In this document: positions 49,574 through 53,365 of the stretch, one piece after another
Layout of the letters: each line of letters starts with the position of its first letter
Numbering within the stretch: the stretch's first letter is position 1
Origin: a virus
IMG/VR virus record: IMGVR_UViG_3300030101_001011
Coordinates: 2,203 to 55,567 of that record
DNA length: 53,365 bases
Direction: 5' to 3' (one strand)
Made by a program: the position numbers and the translations under genes
Notes under the pieces: generated by a model
The model's input: the letters and a program-made list of their open reading frames with translations, nothing else
What the model was told of the DNA's origin: nothing
Database searches by the model: none

Positions 49574-49827
49574 AACCTATAGGAAAGAATATAGTTATTG
49601 AGACCATTGATGAGGAGGTAAAGACCTCATCAGGGTTATTGTTATCTGCAGAGGATGCGGGTAGCTTCAGGTACAAGAAGGGCAAGGTTGTAAAGCCGGG
49701 CAGTGACGTATCAGTTATCAGTGAGGGTGATATGATATACTACGACAAGAGGTCGGGGTACACTATGATTATTAACGACAAGCCTTATACCATCATTCAG
49801 GAGCGTGACGTGGTAGTGGTTATTTAA
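49570..49827 (+). CDS. groES: GroES-type co-chaperonin (phage Cpn10)
   Basis: An 85-residue Cpn10. KPIGKNIVIETIDEEVKTSS starts the family's beta-barrel and mobile loop, with the hydrophobic GLLLS at residues about 22-26 that docks on GroEL; KGKVVKPG and the final YTIIQERDVVVVI complete the fold. The length is slightly shorter than E. coli GroES (97 residues). The ATG overlaps the upstream stop (ATGA). With groEL it gives the phage a complete chaperonin pair. Confidence 0.93.
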   Translation: MKPIGKNIVIETIDEEVKTSSGLLLSAEDAGSFRYKKGKVVKPGSDVSVISEGDMIYYDKRSGYTMIINDKPYTIIQERDVVVVI

Positions 49828-49833
49828 TTTCAT

Positions 49834-49841
49834 TATCTTTG
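49834..49841 (+). promoter_or_regulatory. Bacteroidota-type -7 promoter element
   Basis: TATCTTTG, 7 bases after the groES stop and 13 before the ATG at 49855. Confidence 0.62.
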
Positions 49842-49854
49842 TAAAAAGATAATT

Positions 49855-50208
49855 ATGCACGACTACAACAGCATCCCTTTCAAGAACCGAGACATTGACA
49901 AGCTTAAGAGGTCTCAAAAGCTTCGTATGAAATCAGACAATACAGCATATAGAGGTAAAGTAGCAGTAGATGAAGGTAGAGAAAAGAAAGCTGATAGACT
50001 TCTTAAAAAGGCTGCAAGACAAGAAAACCGTTCTATAAATGTTGAGGATAGAGAAAAAAAGAAAGCAAGCAATCTTAAAAAGAAAGCGATGAAGCAGAAG
50101 TCTAAGTATTCAAAAGCTTTAGACAAAGGCAATCTTAAGAAGGCCAATCGTATGGAGAAGAAGGCGGTTAAGAATATTAAAAAATATTCCGACTTAAAAT
50201 CAAAATAA
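49855..50208 (+). CDS. Lys-rich small protein, first of the basic-protein run
   Basis: A 117-residue, strongly basic helical protein with repeats of the type ADRLLKKAARQE, ASNLKKKAMKQK and ANRMEKKAVKNI (three related helices, each with 'A-x-x-(L/M)-x-KKA'). Such internally repeated basic proteins could bind nucleic acid in the head. It is followed end to end by the leftward gene at 50209, with no gap between their stop codons. Confidence 0.65.
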   Translation: MHDYNSIPFKNRDIDKLKRSQKLRMKSDNTAYRGKVAVDEGREKKADRLLKKAARQENRSINVEDREKKKASNLKKKAMKQKSKYSKALDKGNLKKANRMEKKAVKNIKKYSDLKSK

Positions 50209-50634
50209 CTATTCGTGTCGTTGTTGTCTTATAGACGCATTCATTTCCTTGATAAAGTTTCTATAGACCTTATCTGAATATTTTACATTACGCTTAAACA
50301 TAGGATTCTTTGATGGTGAGGTAGGTATCTCTTCACCATTTAGTTTTTTGTATAGCGAGTCAATCATTCGCTTGGTCTTATACGAGAGTGTGTACAGTGC
50401 CTTTCGTTTTCCCATATTCTTTCTGAATACCTCGATCCATTTATCACGCCTTAGCCTATCGAAGCGTGTAACATCCCAACTTAGTAGCTCATTAAACTCT
50501 TGGAACTTATCCTTAGAGAAGTAGTCCTCTGTGTAGAGGAACAATAACATATCAAGGTCTGCCTGTGTGAGCCCATACTTAGACTTGATGAACTGACGTA
50601 TGACCCTCCAATACTTTAGGTAATCTGATTTCAT
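50209..50634 (-). CDS. putative winged-helix transcriptional regulator
   Basis: A 141-residue protein, the only leftward gene in the right arm. The first 90 residues have the layout of a MarR-type winged helix (YGLTQADLDMLLFLYTEDYF, then DVTRFDRLRRDKWIEVFR as recognition helix and wing, then KRKALYTLSYKTKRMIDSLY). The C-terminal 40 residues are basic (SKNPMFKRNVKYSDKVYR). It is divergent from the small-protein operon across a 40-base AT-rich gap, a usual place for an autoregulated repressor/activator. Confidence 0.68.
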   Translation of the reverse strand: MKSDYLKYWRVIRQFIKSKYGLTQADLDMLLFLYTEDYFSKDKFQEFNELLSWDVTRFDRLRRDKWIEVFRKNMGKRKALYTLSYKTKRMIDSLYKKLNGEEIPTSPSKNPMFKRNVKYSDKVYRNFIKEMNASIRQQRHE

Positions 50635-50648
50635 TAAATTTTATTTTG

Positions 50649-50656
50649 TAAATTTG
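50649..50656 (+). promoter_or_regulatory. Bacteroidota-type -7 promoter element
   Basis: TAAATTTG, 18 bases before the ATG at 50675, in the gap shared with the divergent regulator gene. Confidence 0.55.
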
Positions 50657-50674
50657 TGTAAATATAAAAAAGTT

Positions 50675-50947
50675 ATGGCAAAGATGATGAAAGGCGGCCC
50701 TAAATCAAAAGGGATGGCAGAGACAAAGGGTGGTAAGTACATAAAGTACAACCCTAGTAAATGTACTAAAACAATTACTGACCTAAAGACAGACAAGAGC
50801 ACTACTGTTAAAATGAGTAGGGCTGAGTGTGCATCTAAGGGTGGTAATGAAAAACCAATACCTAAGAGGACACCTACACAGCAGGCTCAGAAGAATGCAT
50901 TCTCAGCACGAGCTCAGAGAATCAAGAACGCACAAATGGGTAATTAG
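50675..50947 (+). CDS. small basic protein
   Basis: A 90-residue Lys-rich protein (start MAKMMKGGPKSKGMAE; later YNPSKCTKTITDLKTDK; RTPTQQAQKNAFSARAQRI). One conserved-looking Cys pair (about 34 and 55). Starts at the ATG after the TAAATTTG element; an upstream GTG/TTG frame extension overlaps the promoter. Unknown function, likely nucleic-acid-associated because of its charge. Confidence 0.62.
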   Translation: MAKMMKGGPKSKGMAETKGGKYIKYNPSKCTKTITDLKTDKSTTVKMSRAECASKGGNEKPIPKRTPTQQAQKNAFSARAQRIKNAQMGN

Positions 50948-50949
50948 TA

Positions 50950-51114
50950 ATGGCTAAGAGTGGTAGAGTAAAGAAGAAGGGTAATAAGATTTGTCCGGCA
51001 GGGATTGCTTGGGCCAAGAGAACCTTTGACACCTATCCATCTGCATATGCTAATATGGCTGCAAGCAAATATTGTAAAGACCCTAACTATGCGAAGGGGT
51101 CAAAAAAGAAATAA
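50950..51114 (+). CDS. small basic Cys-containing phage protein
   Basis: A 54-residue protein with the pattern KGNKICPAGIAWAKRTFDTY followed by PSAYANMAASKYCKDP. I recall this 'KICPAGIAWAKR-F-x-YPSAYA ... YCK' pattern as recurrent in marine phages and some giant viruses, with no known function. The two Cys and basic ends suggest a compact fold. Starts 2 bases after the upstream stop. Confidence 0.68.
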   Translation: MAKSGRVKKKGNKICPAGIAWAKRTFDTYPSAYANMAASKYCKDPNYAKGSKKK

Positions 51115-51116
51115 CT

Positions 51117-51245
51117 ATGGACGCAAAGAAACTAAAAACAATTTCAGCAGAGCTAAAGAAAGCATCTGCAATGCACAAGGGTCAGGCTGCAAAGATTGAC
51201 CGAATGCTAAAATCTATGCACAGCAAATCTAAAAAGAAGAAATGA
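51117..51245 (+). CDS. small helical basic peptide
   Basis: A 42-residue peptide, helical, Lys-rich (LKTISAELKKASAMHKGQAA; MLKSMHSKSKKKK). Overlaps the next gene by 4 bases (ATGA) and follows the upstream stop by 2. Confidence 0.55.
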   Translation: MDAKKLKTISAELKKASAMHKGQAAKIDRMLKSMHSKSKKKK

Positions 51246-51403
51246 GCAAGATGGGCAAAGGCAACCGGCCTCGAAAAGGGAATGGTAAGAAGAGTAATAA
51301 CCTAGGTATGCAAAGTGTTATCTATGGAATAGATAATAATCCAAAAGTAACAGCGGCTGATCCTAAAGCAAAGTTTATCGCAAAAAAAAATAAAAACAAT
51401 TAA
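51242..51403 (+). CDS. small basic protein
   Basis: A 53-residue protein, Gly/Asn/Lys-rich (MGKGNRPRKGNGKKSNNLGM; VIYGIDNNPKVTAADPKAKF). Low-complexity N-terminus, no fold recognised. Coupled to the upstream gene by ATGA. Confidence 0.55.
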   Translation: MSKMGKGNRPRKGNGKKSNNLGMQSVIYGIDNNPKVTAADPKAKFIAKKNKNN

Positions 51404-51405
51404 TT

Positions 51406-51576
51406 ATGCCAACAGTAAAGTACAAGTGTGGAAACACAGGAAAAATGAAAACTAAAGTATTTCCTTATAATGCAGTAGGGAAAGCTCAAGCTGCCGAGTT
51501 TGCAAAGACTATGAATGGCTCTATGAAGAATAACCCCGGTTATGGCATGGAGAAAAAAATGAAGTCCTCATACTAA
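51406..51576 (+). CDS. small basic protein
   Basis: A 56-residue protein with core VKYKCGNTGKMKTKVFPYNA followed by GKAQAAEFAKTMNGSMKNNP. The 'PYN-x-x-GKAQAAEFAK' section looks like a short helix-hairpin. No known family. It is spaced 2 bases from its upstream neighbour. Confidence 0.58.
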   Translation: MPTVKYKCGNTGKMKTKVFPYNAVGKAQAAEFAKTMNGSMKNNPGYGMEKKMKSSY

Positions 51577-51577
51577 T

Positions 51578-51829
51578 ATGGGTGAGCTTAAGAAGTGGCG
51601 AGATGAGAAGTGGGTTCGTATAGGAACTGACGGATCAATCAAGGGTGCTTGCGGTACAAGCAAGAACAAGAAGAACCCTGATAGATGCTTGCCATTAAAG
51701 AAGGCTCAGAGTATGACTAAGGCAGAGCGTGCAGCTACAGCTAAACGTAAAAAGAGATTTGGTCGTAAAGGTCAGCAGGTGGTGTCTAATACCCCTGCAG
51801 GCAGGGTCACAAAACAATACACCAAGTAA
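51578..51829 (+). CDS. small basic protein, DUF5872-like
   Basis: An 83-residue protein. LKKWRDEKWVRIGTDGSIKG, ACGTSKNKKNPDRCLPLKKA and the following SMTKAERAATAKRKKRFG resemble DUF5872-type domains known from giant viruses and phages ('KKW..EKWV.I ... CG.SK ... P.C.P'), unknown function. The assignment is by recall. Basic C-terminus. Overlaps the next start by one base. Confidence 0.65.
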   Translation: MGELKKWRDEKWVRIGTDGSIKGACGTSKNKKNPDRCLPLKKAQSMTKAERAATAKRKKRFGRKGQQVVSNTPAGRVTKQYTK

Positions 51830-52005
51830 TGGCTGATAAAAAGAAAGAGCTTACTGATAAGGAAAAGAACGACATAGTGTTCCGTAATGCTGTTGTTGAC
51901 AGACTATCTAGTCTAGAGAAGAGAGTCCCTAAGAAGCCAAAGAAAAAAAGAAAGAGGATAACCATAAAGGGCTTAAAAGGATTACAGGGGCTACAGAGGC
52001 TTTAA
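51829..52005 (+). CDS. small helical basic protein
   Basis: A 58-residue protein: acidic/basic helix (ELTDKEKNDIVFRNAVVDRL, with SSLEKRVPK after it), then a Lys/Arg cluster (KKPKKKRKR) and LKGLQGLQRL. Probably coiled coil plus basic patch. TAATG overlap with the upstream gene. Confidence 0.55.
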   Translation: MADKKKELTDKEKNDIVFRNAVVDRLSSLEKRVPKKPKKKRKRITIKGLKGLQGLQRL

Positions 52006-52014
52006 TTTAAAGAT

Positions 52015-52305
52015 ATGGCTAGCAAGAGTAAGATGAAGTGTAATCGGGTTGTCGCATCAGACAGACCCGGCAAGAAAAGAATGGTGAAAGCCTGTGAGGG
52101 TGGCAAGGAGAAGTTAATTCACTTTGGTGCCAAGGGCTATGGCCACAACTATTCTGCTGCAGCACGTAAGTCATTCAAGGCACGCCACAAGTGCGGTACT
52201 GCCAAGTCCAAGCTTACTGCACGTTATTGGGCGTGTAAGAATCTATGGGCAGGGAAGGGTGGTTCAACCAAGAGCTCACCAAAAAATCGTCAAGGAAAAT
52301 ATTAG
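52015..52305 (+). CDS. conserved Cys/His-rich basic protein (DUF5754-like)
   Basis: A 96-residue protein with Cys at 9, 28, 60 and 73 and the pattern GHNYSAAARKSFKARHKCGT followed by TARYWACKNLW. This 'NYS..AR.SFKARH.C ... YW.C..LW' family recurs in marine phages and in giant viruses (DUF5754 by recall). Cys/His spacing suggests metal binding or disulphides. Function unknown. Confidence 0.7.
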   Translation: MASKSKMKCNRVVASDRPGKKRMVKACEGGKEKLIHFGAKGYGHNYSAAARKSFKARHKCGTAKSKLTARYWACKNLWAGKGGSTKSSPKNRQGKY

Positions 52306-52313
52306 TATATTTG
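52306..52313 (+). promoter_or_regulatory. Bacteroidota-type -7 promoter element
   Basis: TATATTTG directly after the stop at 52305 and 15 bases before the ATG at 52329. Confidence 0.5.
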
Positions 52314-52328
52314 TAAAAACAAATAATT

Positions 52329-52544
52329 ATGCAAGGATACAACGCAAGACTCGATGAGTCATTAGGAATGAAGCACAAGGGTGCTCACAGTCAGTCAATG
52401 AAGTCTCGTAGAGATGAGTCTAAGGCAATGTCTAAAAAAGATTACGGTCACGCTTATGGTGGAGATCACTCAATGTCTTACGAGCACAAGTGCATCAAGG
52501 ACGGAAAGGTTCACGAACACCTAGGTAAGTTAATCCGTAAGTAA
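52329..52544 (+). CDS. small Ser/Lys/His-rich protein
   Basis: A 71-residue protein: RLDESLGMKHKGAHSQSMKS, RRDESKAMSKKDYGHAYGGD, then MSYEHKCIKDGKVHEHLG. Two related DES(L/K)-x-M units suggest an internal repeat. Overlaps the next gene by one base. Unknown role. Confidence 0.6.
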   Translation: MQGYNARLDESLGMKHKGAHSQSMKSRRDESKAMSKKDYGHAYGGDHSMSYEHKCIKDGKVHEHLGKLIRK

Positions 52545-52651
52545 TGGGAAAGGCTTTAGTATGGTTGGGAAATAAAATAATTTCCTTTGGCTTGACGTGT
52601 AAAAAAACTTGGAACAAGTTCATCAGTAAGTTAATGTTTAAAAACGTATAA
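52544..52651 (+). CDS. 35-residue amphipathic peptide
   Basis: TAATG overlap with the upstream gene opens a 35-residue peptide (ALVWLGNKIISFGLTCKKTW) with alternating hydrophobic and basic residues, like a membrane-active amphipathic helix. Short, so tentative. Confidence 0.42.
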   Translation: MGKALVWLGNKIISFGLTCKKTWNKFISKLMFKNV

Positions 52652-52653
52652 CA

Positions 52654-53067
52654 ATGAAATACAAAAGAGATTTAGCAACCCCCTTGGCGGTATCTATTAA
52701 TCCGGGAGAGACTCCAAAGAAGCCTAGGAAAAAAAAGAAAATCAAAACGCAAAACCTTAAACAGGTTAACGTACCTGCTGTTGGTAGATACACTGACGAA
52801 AAACAGCCTATCTCTAAAGCCAAGAAAAAAGCGAAAAACTTTTCAAGGAATGAAAACACCGGCTATGCTTCTAAGGTTACACCTAAGAAGGTAAAGACAA
52901 TCACATATAAAGACGGAAAGAAAGTTAAAACCACTGTCGCAAAAGATGGTAAGTTTGTAACAAGAGGTAAGGAAGCTCGTGAAAAATATAGGGCAGATAA
53001 AAAAGAAGTAAGAAAAAATAGGCGAAAAGTAAACAAAGCAAATCGTAAACAAAGAAATAAAAATTAG
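52654..53067 (+). CDS. Lys-rich protein
   Basis: A 137-residue, extremely Lys/Arg-rich protein (KKPRKKKKIKTQNLKQ; RADKKEVRKNRRKVNKANRK). The centre has a short beta-like unit (KVTPKKVKTITYKDGKKVK). The net charge is strongly positive, as in histone-like or DNA-condensing proteins. It follows the small peptide by 2 bases. Function is inference from charge. Confidence 0.62.
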   Translation: MKYKRDLATPLAVSINPGETPKKPRKKKKIKTQNLKQVNVPAVGRYTDEKQPISKAKKKAKNFSRNENTGYASKVTPKKVKTITYKDGKKVKTTVAKDGKFVTRGKEAREKYRADKKEVRKNRRKVNKANRKQRNKN

Positions 53068-53069
53068 CA

Positions 53070-53261
53070 ATGGCCTATAAACGCAAACCGACTTTCAATC
53101 AACCTAGCCGAGGGCTTGGCGATAGTGTAGAGAAATTTACAAGGGCTACAGGTATAAAGACTGTGGTTAACAAAGTTTCTCAAGCATTAGGAGTTGAAGA
53201 CTGTGGGTGCGACGAGCGTAGAGACTCTTTGAATAGAGCTTTTCCTTTTAAAAAGAAGTAA
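53070..53261 (+). CDS. small protein with C-terminal Cys pair
   Basis: A 63-residue protein (FNQPSRGLGDSVEKFTRATG; VVNKVSQALGVEDCGCDERR; end AFPFKKK). The motif CGCDERRDSLNRAFPF is one I recall from small proteins of Bacteroidota phages. The CxC pair could bind metal. It lies 2 bases after its upstream neighbour and 3 bases before the last gene. Confidence 0.62.
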   Translation: MAYKRKPTFNQPSRGLGDSVEKFTRATGIKTVVNKVSQALGVEDCGCDERRDSLNRAFPFKKK

Positions 53262-53264
53262 GGT

Positions 53265-53365
53265 ATGTCAATGCAAATCTCAATATCCAATGCAATAGGT
53301 GGTGGCGGTGGCGCAAAGGGTGGTGGCACAGCACCTTTTGAAAACACAAAAAGCACAAGTTTTGA
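53265..53365 (+). CDS. N-terminal start of a probable LamG-type receptor-binding/tail protein
   Basis: Thirty-three codons are visible before the window edge: MSMQISISNAIGGGGGAKGG, then TAPFENTKSTSF. A short beta start, a Gly-rich linker and 'F-x-NTKSTSFD' is how many flavobacterial phage proteins with a concanavalin/LamG fold begin (next residues usually DGVDDY). Those bind surface sugars. The identification rests on this short stretch. Confidence 0.5.
   Translation, partial: MSMQISISNAIGGGGGAKGGGTAPFENTKSTSF

Noticed and set aside
51005-51199. 64-codon frame across two small basic genes
   Set aside because: It is out of frame with 50950-51114 and 51117-51245, both of which have tight start/stop spacing and family-like patterns.
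1-53365. Integrase, lysogeny repressor, tRNA genes or restriction-modification genes
   Set aside because: Looked for and not recognised on either strand; the 50209-50634 regulator alone does not show lysogeny.

Overview
The window is most of the genome of a tailed phage with a short-tailed (podovirus-like) plan that infects a member of the Bacteroidota, probably a flavobacterium. The host assignment rests on two things seen in the sequence. The Bacteroidota-type -7 promoter element TAnnTTTG lies in front of at least eleven rightward transcription units. Shine-Dalgarno sites are nearly absent, and starts are instead preceded by A-rich leaders such as AAATCAAATG. The terminase, portal, ring and hub proteins look like those of crAss-like and other Bacteroidota podoviruses; this comes from recall of the families, not from a search. 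I see no integrase, DNA polymerase, RNA polymerase, tRNA or CRISPR array.

Layout. (1) 1-31986, rightward, late genes: a small virion protein, a lysis cassette (membrane/coiled-coil protein, amidase, holin), small proteins, a possible small terminase, terL, portal, scaffold-like protein, major capsid protein, ring/adaptor proteins, a 1473-residue tail hub, internal virion proteins and a 3436-residue mosaic 'polyvalent' protein with an HEFGH metallopeptidase motif. (2) 31973-46684, leftward, early/replication genes: PD-(D/E)XK nuclease, HNH endonuclease, two DnaA-domain-IV-like proteins, VRR-NUC nuclease, SNF2-type helicase, BT4734-type primase/SF3 helicase, SSB-like protein, RecE-like exonuclease, DUF1071 annealing protein, then about 20 very small genes. 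(3) 46685-47143, a non-coding divergent region rich in G-runs. (4) 47144-53365, rightward: a full GroEL/GroES pair with two tiny membrane proteins between them, a run of about a dozen small Lys/Arg-rich proteins interrupted by one leftward winged-helix gene, and the start of a probable LamG-type receptor-binding protein.

If the genome is circular or permuted, the right arm runs into the late genes at position 1. The window ends do not join in frame, so the receptor-binding region is missing.

The most unusual part is the leftward small-gene array (42.0-47.0 kb). Its genes are separated by a repeated module: a 20-bp palindrome (AGGTTCAC-n4-GTGAACCT, seven copies) that overlaps several stop codons, a second variable but structurally conserved hairpin, and in several places a sequence matching the sigma-54 -24/-12 promoter consensus (four copies). 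Two clusters of GTGTCGAT repeats, one directly upstream of the primase-helicase gene and one upstream of groEL, share a near-identical 20-mer and are the best candidates for an origin or a phage-specific replication/regulation site.
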